DNA of 11,821 nucleotides, taken from contig CALEIW010000216.1 of the NCBI GenBank assembly GCA_937876055.1, positions 1 through 11,821 of the forward strand, in the 5' to 3' direction. The notes under the pieces are model-generated. The model ran no database searches and was not told where the DNA came from. It saw only the letters and a program-made list of their open reading frames with translations. A program made the position numbers and the translations under genes. This DNA is from an uncultured euryarchaeote. GTDB lineage: Archaea > Thermoplasmatota > Poseidoniia > Poseidoniales > Thalassarchaeaceae. This document shows, in pieces, positions 1 to 6,671 of this stretch (positions are counted from its first letter, which is position 1; every line of letters begins with the position of its first letter).

Positions 1-233
1 CCTACCCAAGTTAATGCCTGAAAAATTTCTTGATTTTCTTCTATGTAGACCGTGCCGAGACCTACTGCCACCCCCAAACTAGACCATCCGACTAACATTC
101 CGAGAGTCATTGGAATTGATGCACGAAAACCATGTTGTGACCCATGCGCCGCACAGAGTAGATTGTTTGGCCCTGGGGTGAAACACATCGGCACTATGAA
201 CACTAGCAGAGCAACGAAATCTGCTTCATTCAA
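1..233 (-). CDS. LysE/RhtB-family amino-acid exporter, N-terminal part (cut by window edge)
   Basis: Reading the minus strand from 233 gives 77 codons open to the window edge, so the C-terminal part is missing. A hydrophobic first helix is followed by Thr-Pro-Gly-Pro-Asn-Asn-Leu-Leu and a small-residue-rich stretch (HGSQHGFRASIPMTLGMLVG), which is the N-terminal signature of LysE/RhtB exporters; these are inner-membrane proteins that export amino acids or related metabolites. A second hydrophobic helix follows. The chosen start is TTG at 233, because GAGGTG lies about 5 nt upstream; an in-frame GTG at 239 is the alternative. The gene starts 9 nt after the stop of the PLP enzyme gene on the same strand, so co-transcription is very likely, and the substrate may be an amino acid handled by that enzyme (inference). 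The substrate cannot be read from this fragment. Confidence 0.82.
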   Translation of the reverse strand, partial: MNEADFVALLVFIVPMCFTPGPNNLLCAAHGSQHGFRASIPMTLGMLVGWSSLGVAVGLGTVYIEENQEIFQALTWV

Positions 234-242
234 GCCCACACC

Positions 243-1445
243 TCAAGCCAATGTTGCAAGAAGTTGTTCTGTTTCTGTAAGTGCAGATGAAATGTCGTTC
301 CAAAGATCTTCAACGTCCTCGATACCGACGCTCATTCTCACAAAGCCGGGAACTATTCCTGCTTGGTTTCTAACATCTTCAGGGACGAACATGTGGCTGG
401 AATTGAATGGGCATTCAACCAAGCTCTCAACGCCGCCTAGGCTTGTTGCTTCGAAGATAATCTCTAGACTTCTCATGAATTTCAAGGCCGCTTCATCTCC
501 TCCTTTCACGACAAATGAAATCATCCCTGTTCCTTTTGGAACGATTCTTTGAGCTACTTCATAATCTGGGCTACTTGGAAGGCTAGGGTGATTGACGTGT
601 TCAATCATGCCATGTGCCTCAAGGCGTTTGGCTATTTCTGCAGAATTGGATGTATGAATTGGCATTCTTGCATGTAGGGTCCTCATACCTCTTTCCAGCA
701 AGTAGCACATATGTGGATCAGCGGCCCCACCGAAGTGGACCTTTCGAGGGAAAATCTCTGCAACGAGGTCCTTTCTACCGACGACTATTCCTGCGATTAA
801 ATCCGAATGGCCGCCAAGATATTTGGTTCCTGAATGAATAACTAGATCAAATCCTAAATCGATTGGGTTGCAAGCCCATGGGGTTGCAAATGTGTTGTCA
901 ACTATACAAATCAAATCATGCTTCTTTGCTAAGTTGGCCATAGCTTCTAAGTCGCAGACTTTGATTACTGGATTGGTAATTGTTTCAACATAGAGAATCT
1001 TAGTGTTTTCTTGGATTGCGGCCTCATAAGATGCCGGGTCTCTCATATCTGCCATTGTAACTTCAATCCCAAATCTAGGCAAATCCTCGGTCATCAAACC
1101 ATAGGTACCTCCGTAACAATCTGCACTTGCTACCATGTGATCTCCACTGGATAGGAGAGACATCAGAGTTGTTGATATTGCTGACATCCCGCTGGCAAAG
1201 GTCTCGCCATCCTCAGCGCCTTCAAGTTGAGCAACTTTCATTGCAACCCCTTCGGAGTTGATACTGGAGAGTCGGGAGTAAAGTGCTGTGTGCTGCGCGC
1301 CTGCAGCCCAACCTGCATAGCGCTCGTCTGTGAGTTGATATGTTGCCGTATTGAAAATTGGAGTTACTGCCGCCCCCTCGATATTTTGAGTGCCTGACCA
1401 TACTGCTCGTGTAGCGAACTCCTTGTCCGAGTGTTCCTCGTTCAT
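243..1445 (-). CDS. Cys/Met metabolism PLP-dependent enzyme (cystathionine gamma-synthase/gamma-lyase family)
   Basis: This 400-residue protein matches the fold-type I trans-sulfuration enzymes along its whole length. Visible motifs are Tyr56-Ser-Arg58 (phosphate contact from the neighbouring subunit), Ser85-Gly-Met, Tyr111 (ring stacking), Asp183 in IVDNTFATP, and HSGTKYLGGHSD with Lys208 as the likely Schiff-base lysine. Near the C-terminus are SLGGVESL and Arg370 in VRMSVGIED, the likely substrate-carboxylate arginine. The family makes or breaks cystathionine, or cleaves homocysteine or methionine, in the cytoplasm; sequence alone does not separate these activities. The usual NPT motif after Tyr-Ser-Arg is replaced (SINS). 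An upstream in-frame TTG at 1484 would add 13 residues, but ATG at 1445 has GAGGA about 3 nt upstream and begins next to the family's usual N-terminus, so it was preferred. It lies between a CutA-like gene and a LysE exporter gene on the same strand. Confidence 0.93.
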   Translation of the reverse strand: MNEEHSDKEFATRAVWSGTQNIEGAAVTPIFNTATYQLTDERYAGWAAGAQHTALYSRLSSINSEGVAMKVAQLEGAEDGETFASGMSAISTTLMSLLSSGDHMVASADCYGGTYGLMTEDLPRFGIEVTMADMRDPASYEAAIQENTKILYVETITNPVIKVCDLEAMANLAKKHDLICIVDNTFATPWACNPIDLGFDLVIHSGTKYLGGHSDLIAGIVVGRKDLVAEIFPRKVHFGGAADPHMCYLLERGMRTLHARMPIHTSNSAEIAKRLEAHGMIEHVNHPSLPSSPDYEVAQRIVPKGTGMISFVVKGGDEAALKFMRSLEIIFEATSLGGVESLVECPFNSSHMFVPEDVRNQAGIVPGFVRMSVGIEDVEDLWNDISSALTETEQLLATLA

Positions 1446-1475
1446 GGTCCTCGGACAGAGGGGGGGCAAATCAAG

Positions 1476-1492
1476 TGAACCCAAAGGGTTCA
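1476..1492. promoter_or_regulatory. Perfect inverted repeat upstream of the PLP enzyme gene (candidate operator or hairpin)
   Basis: The bases TGAACCC-AAA-GGGTTCA form a 7-bp perfect inverted repeat with a 3-nt centre, in the 60-bp gap between the CutA-like gene and the PLP enzyme gene. On the minus strand it follows a T-rich stretch (TACTTTTTG, 1494-1502) and lies 30 nt before the ATG at 1445. If the T-rich stretch is a TATA-like box, the repeat would cover the zone between box and transcription start, where archaeal repressors often bind (inference). Alternatively, the T-run is a terminator for the upstream gene, or the repeat is an mRNA hairpin. Only the inverted repeat itself is seen directly. 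Confidence 0.4.
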
Positions 1493-1505
1493 GACAAAAA
1501 GTAGG

Positions 1506-1823
1506 CTAGTTTCGTTCAACCCATTCTGCATATTCAGGGGTGGACTCTGTCTCAAAGCAGATTACCATAGGCAAATCGTAGGGATGGTCGGTTTGGATCT
1601 CATCAATCAGAAATTGTTTCTTTGATTCACTAGTTTTGCATTGAATTTGCCATTCAGGATTGCTTTGGACGTCGTCTTTCCAACGATAAGTTGAGGTTAT
1701 TTTTGAGCGGTGAGCACATGCCATTAGACCCGCGTCTACCAACTTGTAGCACCACTCGCCAACCATTGACTCTGACCAATCTCCTGGTAGTGTGGTTTCG
1801 ACTACCCAAACGGATGATTTCAT
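1506..1823 (-). CDS. cutA: CutA-like protein (CutA1 divalent-ion tolerance family)
   Basis: The 105-residue product has the usual CutA1 length and its main motifs: an N-terminal strand followed by a helix and Ala-Gly-Leu-Met-Ala-Cys (31-36), Ser-Thr-Tyr-Arg-Trp-Lys (44-49) preceding a beta hairpin, His-Pro-Tyr-Asp-Leu-Pro (80-85), and a C-terminal Tyr-Ala-Glu-Trp-Val (98-102). The family forms compact ferredoxin-like trimers in the cytoplasm and was named for copper tolerance in bacteria; its molecular role is still unsettled. The ATG at 1823 has GGAG about 6 nt upstream. The gene heads a minus-strand cluster with the PLP enzyme and LysE exporter, but the 60-bp gap and inverted repeat behind it leave room for a separate promoter for those two. 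It diverges from the GGR gene across only 47 bp. Confidence 0.9.
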   Translation of the reverse strand: MKSSVWVVETTLPGDWSESMVGEWCYKLVDAGLMACAHRSKITSTYRWKDDVQSNPEWQIQCKTSESKKQFLIDEIQTDHPYDLPMVICFETESTPEYAEWVERN

Positions 1824-1870
1824 GTATCTCCGTAAGGGGTCAAGGCAATCAACTAGATGGTGAAGTTTGA
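1824..1870. promoter_or_regulatory. Divergent intergenic region between the CutA-like and GGR genes
   Basis: These 47 bases separate two genes transcribed away from each other. They contain a likely ribosome binding site for each: GGAG for the minus-strand gene, and GGTGA about 8 nt before the ATG at 1871 for the plus-strand gene. I see no clear TATA-like box on either strand. Since both genes have Shine-Dalgarno sequences and thus leaders, at least one promoter must lie within, or extend into, the coding start of the opposite gene. The region is called from the divergent arrangement, not from a recognised promoter motif. Confidence 0.4.
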
Positions 1871-3283
1871 ATGCCCGACGACCTTGGGCGCTACCGAGGG
1901 AACAGTGTGCTGGACCACAAACAACCCATCGAGACCGGTTCTGTCCCAGAGGATGGGTCGCAATTTGATGTAATTGTTGTGGGGGGTGGCCCGGGTGGTT
2001 CCGCGGCAGCGGCCTTCAACGCGATGAATGGTTGTAAAGTACTTCTAATCGAAAAAGGGGTTTGGCCTAGAGACAAACCTTGTGGCGATGCTGTTGGAGG
2101 AAAATCACTCTCTCACGCCAAGGAATTGGGCGTACTTGAGTTGATTGATGAGTCGCCACACTACGTCGTTGACTCAATCGTTTTTGGAAGTGCAAACGGC
2201 TCGGAAGTTCGGGTCATGCTACCTAAAGAGGCTTACGAAAAACAAGGTTTACAATCTGGATATTCATTACCTAGAGAGCAATTTGACTATCTTATGTTCC
2301 ATAAGTGTCAAGATATTGTTAGGGAGAATGGGGGTTCTGTAATTCAGGGCTTCACAGTAACGGAGGTTAATGTCGAAGGCGAAGGTGTTGAGGCCTGTGT
2401 AACGGGAGTCAAAGGAAATTTTGGAAGAGATGCTCCTGAGGAATTAGAATTCAATTCAGCACTTACTATTGGAGCCGGTGGTTACAATTGCCCTGTATCT
2501 AGAACTATCACTCTCGATGTATTTGATGAGCCTCATAGGGATGACGATCATTTTTGTGGTGGCTATCGAGAATATTGGGATAACGTGGAAGGACTGGAAG
2601 GAAATGAAGGGCAAATAGAAATTCACTTTATCGACGAAGTAATTCCTGGGTATTTTTGGCTATTTCCTGTCGGTGATGGTGTGGTAAATGTCGGAATTGG
2701 TATGCTAATCTCTGAGGAAAGAAAAGCCAAGAAGAAAGGGGGCTGGAGGGGATTGAAAAAAACTCAAGAATGGTTAATTCGAGAGCATCCTCGTTTCAAA
2801 GAAAGATTCGCTAATGCAAAAATGGTATCTGGTTCTGGTAAAGGTTGGCAATTGCCTTTTGGCTCACCTAGGAAAAACCCTCCTTCCCATCAACCACGAA
2901 GGGGGGCTATGGCAGGAGCAATGACGGTTGGAGATGCTGCTAGCCTAGTTGATCCGTTTAGCGGAGAGGGTATCGGAAATGCTCTACTTTCTGCTAAACT
3001 AACTAGCAAACATTTCGATAAGAATCTGCATTCGAGCGGCTTCCCCTCAGAAGCCGCCGACGCTTACATGGAAGAGTTGTGGGCGATATTGGGTAAAGAG
3101 CTCACAAACTCAAAAACTCTCCAGAAAATGATGAAGTGGAAGAGGCTTACTAATTGGTTCATCAACAAAGCCAATCGAAAGAAGGAAATTGGTACAATAA
3201 TGTCTGAAATGATAGCAAGTAAAGAGGCTCAGACAGAACTTTGGAATCCTTGGTTCCTGTTCAAGACTATCGTCCTTCCCTGA
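1871..3283 (+). CDS. Geranylgeranyl reductase-family FAD-dependent oxidoreductase
   Basis: This 470-residue flavoprotein resembles archaeal digeranylgeranylglycerophospholipid reductases, which saturate the isoprenoid chains of membrane lipids. The FAD dinucleotide-binding motif is at 35-46 (VIVVGGGPGGSA). Lys-Pro-Cys-Gly-Asp at 69-73 carries a conserved Cys of the family. Pro-Gly-Tyr-Phe-Trp-Leu-Phe-Pro (259-266) fits the lipid-pocket motif of GGRs, and the second FAD motif GDAASLVDPFSGEGIGNA spans 354-371. A lysine-rich stretch at 284-297 and the C-terminal segment could contact the membrane, but no transmembrane helix is evident. The first 30 or so residues before the FAD fold are an extension without a recognised motif; a GTG at codon 13 is a possible alternative start. 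The downstream HAD gene follows after 9 bp. Other members of this family act on chlorophyll or menaquinone side chains, so the exact substrate is inferred. Confidence 0.88.
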   Translation: MPDDLGRYRGNSVLDHKQPIETGSVPEDGSQFDVIVVGGGPGGSAAAAFNAMNGCKVLLIEKGVWPRDKPCGDAVGGKSLSHAKELGVLELIDESPHYVVDSIVFGSANGSEVRVMLPKEAYEKQGLQSGYSLPREQFDYLMFHKCQDIVRENGGSVIQGFTVTEVNVEGEGVEACVTGVKGNFGRDAPEELEFNSALTIGAGGYNCPVSRTITLDVFDEPHRDDDHFCGGYREYWDNVEGLEGNEGQIEIHFIDEVIPGYFWLFPVGDGVVNVGIGMLISEERKAKKKGGWRGLKKTQEWLIREHPRFKERFANAKMVSGSGKGWQLPFGSPRKNPPSHQPRRGAMAGAMTVGDAASLVDPFSGEGIGNALLSAKLTSKHFDKNLHSSGFPSEAADAYMEELWAILGKELTNSKTLQKMMKWKRLTNWFINKANRKKEIGTIMSEMIASKEAQTELWNPWFLFKTIVLP

Positions 3284-3292
3284 AGTGATATC

Positions 3293-4084
3293 ATGGCTCT
3301 AGACAAAACTCTAGCCGGAATCAAAGCGATTTTCCTAGACCTAGACGGGACAATATATCTCGGAGATAATTTGATTGATGGTTCGTTAGAATTTCTCTCG
3401 CGGCTTGATGATGCGGGGATTAAGAGGTATTTTCTATCAAATAATTCAAGCCGTTCTGTGAAGCAATATGTCACAAAATTACACGCAATGGATATTCCTG
3501 CCACAGAAGATGATGTGCTATTATCAACTCACGATTTGCTCTCTTGGTTGGCGAATGAAGGAGTGAACCAAACCTATCTTGTTGGAACGGAAGGTATGCG
3601 AGAGATGTTGGAGGATTCAGGAATAGAAACTAGGTCTACCGATCCTCAGTATATCGTTCTTGGATATGATACAGAGATAACTTACGAGAAATTAAGCGCC
3701 GCTAGTATCCTAATGCATCGTGGCGTTCCTTTGGTCGTTAGCCACCCTGACATGGTTTGTCCTTCGCCTGAAGGCGGATTGCCTGACACAGGAGCGTACA
3801 TGGCGTTGTTCGAGGCGACCACAGGGGTGTCTGCTTCCCATGTAGCTGGAAAGCCAAATGCCGGAATGATTCTTCACAAAGTCGAGGAGTTAGGGCTCAG
3901 GCCTGAAGAGTGTGCAATGGTTGGAGACAGATTGTACACAGATATGGAAATGGCCGATAGAGCGGGTGTTCATGGAATTCTAGTTCTCTCTGGTGAAGCC
4001 ACTCGTGAAGACTTGGTAGCTGCTCCTCAGAACCCTAGTTTAGTAGTCGATTCTGTTGCAGAACTTTGTTTACGGACTTGTTAG
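3293..4084 (+). CDS. HAD-superfamily IIA phosphatase (NagD/phosphoglycolate phosphatase-like)
   Basis: The 263-residue protein has all four HAD motifs: Asp16-Leu-Asp18-Gly-Thr (nucleophile and acid/base), Ser49-Asn-Asn (motif II), Lys187 in AGKPNAGM (motif III), and Gly211-Asp212 with Asp217 in MVGDRLYTDMEMA (motif IV). The cap inserted between motifs II and III, and the overall length, fit subfamily IIA (NagD, 4-nitrophenylphosphatase, phosphoglycolate or pyridoxal phosphatases). It is a cytoplasmic phosphatase of small phosphorylated metabolites; the substrate cannot be told from the sequence. It begins 9 bp after the GGR stop codon, so it is probably in the same transcript, though a link to lipid metabolism is only suggested by position. 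The start has a weak GTGAT site about 4 nt upstream. Confidence 0.9.
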   Translation: MALDKTLAGIKAIFLDLDGTIYLGDNLIDGSLEFLSRLDDAGIKRYFLSNNSSRSVKQYVTKLHAMDIPATEDDVLLSTHDLLSWLANEGVNQTYLVGTEGMREMLEDSGIETRSTDPQYIVLGYDTEITYEKLSAASILMHRGVPLVVSHPDMVCPSPEGGLPDTGAYMALFEATTGVSASHVAGKPNAGMILHKVEELGLRPEECAMVGDRLYTDMEMADRAGVHGILVLSGEATREDLVAAPQNPSLVVDSVAELCLRTC

Positions 4085-4113
4085 TTTAATCCACAATCCC
4101 AAAAGGGTGCAAA

Positions 4114-4158
4114 ATGATGCTTCTAGGTATCGTTGAGGCGTGGGTTTCAATAGAGTAA
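4114..4158 (+). CDS. Possible 14-codon leader ORF upstream of the methyltransferase-like gene
   Basis: In the 92-bp gap before the methyltransferase-like/TPR gene, a short frame (MMLLGIVEAWVSIE) runs from an ATG at 4114 to TAA. It is preceded by GGGTG at 4 nt spacing, a better ribosome binding site than the one at the following large gene, and its stop lies 18 nt before that gene's GTG. A frame this short is easily open by chance, and codon use says little at this length. If translated, it could couple ribosomes to the next start. Low confidence. Confidence 0.15.
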   Translation: MMLLGIVEAWVSIE

Positions 4159-4176
4159 GTTGCAGAACTACATAGC

Positions 4177-5604
4177 GTGGAGAGGGATTGGAACGTCCAG
4201 GACGGTTCGGACTGCGATTTGAATGCGCTTCCACTTGTTAGAACATGGCCGAGTTTAGCACCTCATGCTGAGGCTGTTGAACGCCTAGTTCTCATGGGGG
4301 CGATAGAAAATGATGAGTTGCGTGATGTGCTATTACGAACACCGCGCGGAGTGCACGCGCTACCATTGCCAATAGGGCATGATGGCGATAACATCGAAGG
4401 GAGTGCTTTACGCATGCCTTGGTGGTCTGATGTTGATGCGCCTAACTCACTACTTCCTGGAATTTATGAAACTGCTCAAGTTATTCAAATGCTAGAGATT
4501 GAGCGCGGCGACTCTGTGATGTTAGTCGCTCCGCGCGGAAATTGGTGGACTGAGATTTTGATGCAATTGGGAGTATCAAGATTGAGAGTTGTAGAAATCG
4601 ATGATGGCCGGAGAGCAGAATTGCAAAGACGTTGGAGTGAGTTGCGTCTCGATATCGTCGCCGATGCTTGCGGTTGTCAGATTGAATGGTGCGGTGTTGA
4701 AGAGCTCTACAAAGGAACTCCGGAAGATGGGTGGAACAAGATATTGGTGACTGGGGGGTTGCCAAGGGTTCCTGTTGGATTATTGATGCGGCTCTCATTC
4801 GATGGAATTGCGGTAGCGGCTATCGGGGAAAGTACTGGTACTGTTTTACAGACAATTACAAGGCAGGCCGAGGGGGAATTTCAAGCTCAGTGGTTAGCTA
4901 TTTGGAATGTAGATATGATTCAAGATGAGGTTGCTCAGTCCCTTTGCGATCTGGCGCCATTTGTCGAAATGCTAGATCAAGATGAGCCTAAAACAACCTC
5001 GGTAAAGGCCGCTTGGATGCATGCCAATGATGAGCCTACTCGAGATAGATTGGGGCCTGCGGCCTTGTTGGATATGATCGAAGAAGTCTGGGGCGAGGTA
5101 GAGGCTACTACCGAAAGCGAAGGTATTGGAGTAGGCTTACGTGAAGTGTTGGCTCAAGATTTGTTTAGGATGGGTAATGTTTTGCAGCGATTAGGAATTC
5201 TCCGTGTAGCAGCAGAACATCATGGAACTTCGTTCCAACTAAGTCCTTCTCCGGAGGCTGCTTGTTTCCTTGGAATGACTTTCTCGGATGATGAGGAAGA
5301 TGGCTTGGCTTGGCAGCGTCTAGCGATTGAGACAAACCCTAATTATGGCGGCTCTTGGAATGAGATAGGTGAGGCTTTGCTACAAAGAGGGCAACCCGAG
5401 ATGGCAATCAAATGGTTCCGGGGGGCAATTAATTCTGTGAATTATTGCGAAAGGGGCGCGGCCTGGGCGAATCTAGCGCGAGCGCACCTAGAAATGGGTC
5501 GGACTACTTCGGCATTATTCGCGGCTCAAGAGGCGGCTACATTGATGCCTGATGAAGAGGAATTGGATGAATTGCTCGAACAATTAACTGATGGTTTGGC
5601 CTGA
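4177..5604 (+). CDS. Protein-L-isoaspartate methyltransferase-like domain fused to TPR repeats
   Basis: The first 245 or so residues follow the layout of protein-L-isoaspartate O-methyltransferase (PCMT): an N-terminal helix pair (about 31-60), PLPIGH (64-68 region), a segment aligned with the PCMT active-site loop (about 89-105), a Rossmann fold with Val-Val-Glu-Ile-Asp (138-142) at the end of strand 2, and a KILVTGGLPRVP strand (188-199) matching the PCMT IIVTAAAP motif. The SAM-binding glycine loop, usually Gly-x-Gly-x-Gly, here reads LVAPRGNWW (116-124), so SAM binding or catalysis may be altered. Residues about 323-460 contain roughly four TPR-like helical hairpins, the last two clear (GSWNEIGEALLQRGQPEMAI; AAWANLARAHLEMGRTTSAL). 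TPRs bind proteins, so a client-binding methyltransferase or a non-catalytic scaffold are both possible. The GTG start lacks a Shine-Dalgarno; TTTCAATA at 4145-4152 lies about 28 nt upstream, which fits leaderless initiation. It is followed after 35 bp by an SDR gene. Confidence 0.72.
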   Translation: MERDWNVQDGSDCDLNALPLVRTWPSLAPHAEAVERLVLMGAIENDELRDVLLRTPRGVHALPLPIGHDGDNIEGSALRMPWWSDVDAPNSLLPGIYETAQVIQMLEIERGDSVMLVAPRGNWWTEILMQLGVSRLRVVEIDDGRRAELQRRWSELRLDIVADACGCQIEWCGVEELYKGTPEDGWNKILVTGGLPRVPVGLLMRLSFDGIAVAAIGESTGTVLQTITRQAEGEFQAQWLAIWNVDMIQDEVAQSLCDLAPFVEMLDQDEPKTTSVKAAWMHANDEPTRDRLGPAALLDMIEEVWGEVEATTESEGIGVGLREVLAQDLFRMGNVLQRLGILRVAAEHHGTSFQLSPSPEAACFLGMTFSDDEEDGLAWQRLAIETNPNYGGSWNEIGEALLQRGQPEMAIKWFRGAINSVNYCERGAAWANLARAHLEMGRTTSALFAAQEAATLMPDEEELDELLEQLTDGLA

Positions 5605-5639
5605 GTTAGTATTGAAGACAGGGGGCTTATCGCAGTCCA

Positions 5640-6662
5640 ATGGTAACTGTAGTCACAGGTGCTTCGGGATACATCGGTAGCCACGTGGTAGCTAATTTAC
5701 TCGCACGTGGCGAGAGTGTCAGGGCTACCGTTAGAGATGTTGCTGACCCAGAACGTGTGGACCATTTACGGAATCTTCCAATCGCTGAGGGAGGGGTTTT
5801 GGAAGTAGTCAAAATGGATCTATTCAACCCCAATTCTGTTGATTCTGCAATTGCAGGGTGTAGTGACTTAATCCACACTGCGGCGACCGTAGTGGTTAGG
5901 TCAAAGGACCCACAAAGAAAAATTGTCGACCCGAGCGTTATTGGTACTCAAAACGTGATTTCAGCCGTTGAGAAATCTGGTACAATCAAGCGAATTGTAC
6001 ACACCTCTTCGACGGCTGCGATCCGGCCTATGGATTGGAAGGATGGTACTGTACTAACCACTGACACTTGGGCCGATGATGCAACCCTAGAAGAGAATCC
6101 GTATGGCCTAGCGAAGGTTAGTGCTGAGCGCTTGATTAGAGATTGGCATTCCTCTTTGGATGAAGAAACTCGGCCGAGATTGGTGACAATTCATCCGTGT
6201 ATGGTGTTCGGCCCGCCTATGTCTCCACGGCATCTGCGTGGCTCTCTTGCGATCCTAATGGCGATTGTTCGAAGAGAGGTTCCTCTCAATCTACCGATGC
6301 AAATCAATATCGTTGACGTTAGGGATGTTGCCGAAGCTCATGTCAGAGCCTTGACCGAGGGTGAAGATATGGGGCGCTACCTAACTGTCTCTGGTGAGAT
6401 GATGATGAATGATATTGCAAAATCCCTCAAGGTTGCTCATCCTGAAAGAAAGTGGGCTACTTGGGAAGCCCCCTACTGGCTAGCGATCATTGCATCATTT
6501 TTCCATCCCAAAATCGATGTGGCGTGGGCTAGGAGGCATCTTCGAAAGAAACTCTACTGGGATGCGAGTCCGGCAGAGGAAGAGTTGCGAATGGAATGGC
6601 GGGAACCCCTAGATTCCATTCTAGATACAACACCCCCAATTCTTGAAAACGAATGGTTTTGA
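5640..6662 (+). CDS. Extended SDR NAD(P)-dependent reductase/epimerase (dihydroflavonol-4-reductase-like)
   Basis: The 340-residue protein starts directly with the Rossmann strand and carries Gly7-Ala-Ser-Gly-Tyr-Ile-Gly13, the nucleotide-binding motif of extended short-chain dehydrogenases. Arg29 and Arg32 after strand 2 suggest NADP preference. Asp60-Leu61, His-Thr-Ala-Ala (79-82), a Thr-Ser-Ser segment with the catalytic Ser around 123-124, and Tyr155-x-x-x-Lys159 complete the active site. The C-terminal part (about 185-340) is the variable substrate domain; a hydrophobic stretch near 278-288 is too short to call a membrane helix. Relatives include dihydroflavonol reductases, 3beta-hydroxysteroid dehydrogenases and nucleotide-sugar epimerases, so the substrate is open. 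No good ribosome binding site is near the ATG, although GGGGG occurs about 15 nt upstream. It precedes the first propeller lipoprotein gene by 9 bp, so co-transcription is likely. Confidence 0.88.
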   Translation: MVTVVTGASGYIGSHVVANLLARGESVRATVRDVADPERVDHLRNLPIAEGGVLEVVKMDLFNPNSVDSAIAGCSDLIHTAATVVVRSKDPQRKIVDPSVIGTQNVISAVEKSGTIKRIVHTSSTAAIRPMDWKDGTVLTTDTWADDATLEENPYGLAKVSAERLIRDWHSSLDEETRPRLVTIHPCMVFGPPMSPRHLRGSLAILMAIVRREVPLNLPMQINIVDVRDVAEAHVRALTEGEDMGRYLTVSGEMMMNDIAKSLKVAHPERKWATWEAPYWLAIIASFFHPKIDVAWARRHLRKKLYWDASPAEEELRMEWREPLDSILDTTPPILENEWF

Positions 6663-6671
6663 CGGGCGAAT

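Noticed and set aside
52..552. Long plus-strand open frame (166 codons) at the left edge.
   Set aside because: It is antisense to the LysE exporter fragment and the PLP enzyme gene, both with clear family motifs; its own translation shows no recognisable domain.
1446..1484. Upstream TTG start at 1484 for the PLP enzyme, adding 13 residues.
   Set aside because: The added residues pass through the inverted repeat and a run of seven C on the coding strand, do not resemble the family, and the ATG at 1445 has a good ribosome binding site.
3766..3777. Short hairpin CGCCTGAAGGCG.
   Set aside because: It has a 5-bp stem with a 2-base loop inside the HAD phosphatase coding sequence and no T-run, so chance is the simplest explanation.
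4085..4176. Gap checked for a tRNA, small RNA or terminator (a CCC-AAAA-GGG stem is present at 4098-4107).
   Set aside because: The stem is only 3 bp, there is no tRNA-like TPsiC arm or fold, and no T-run follows.
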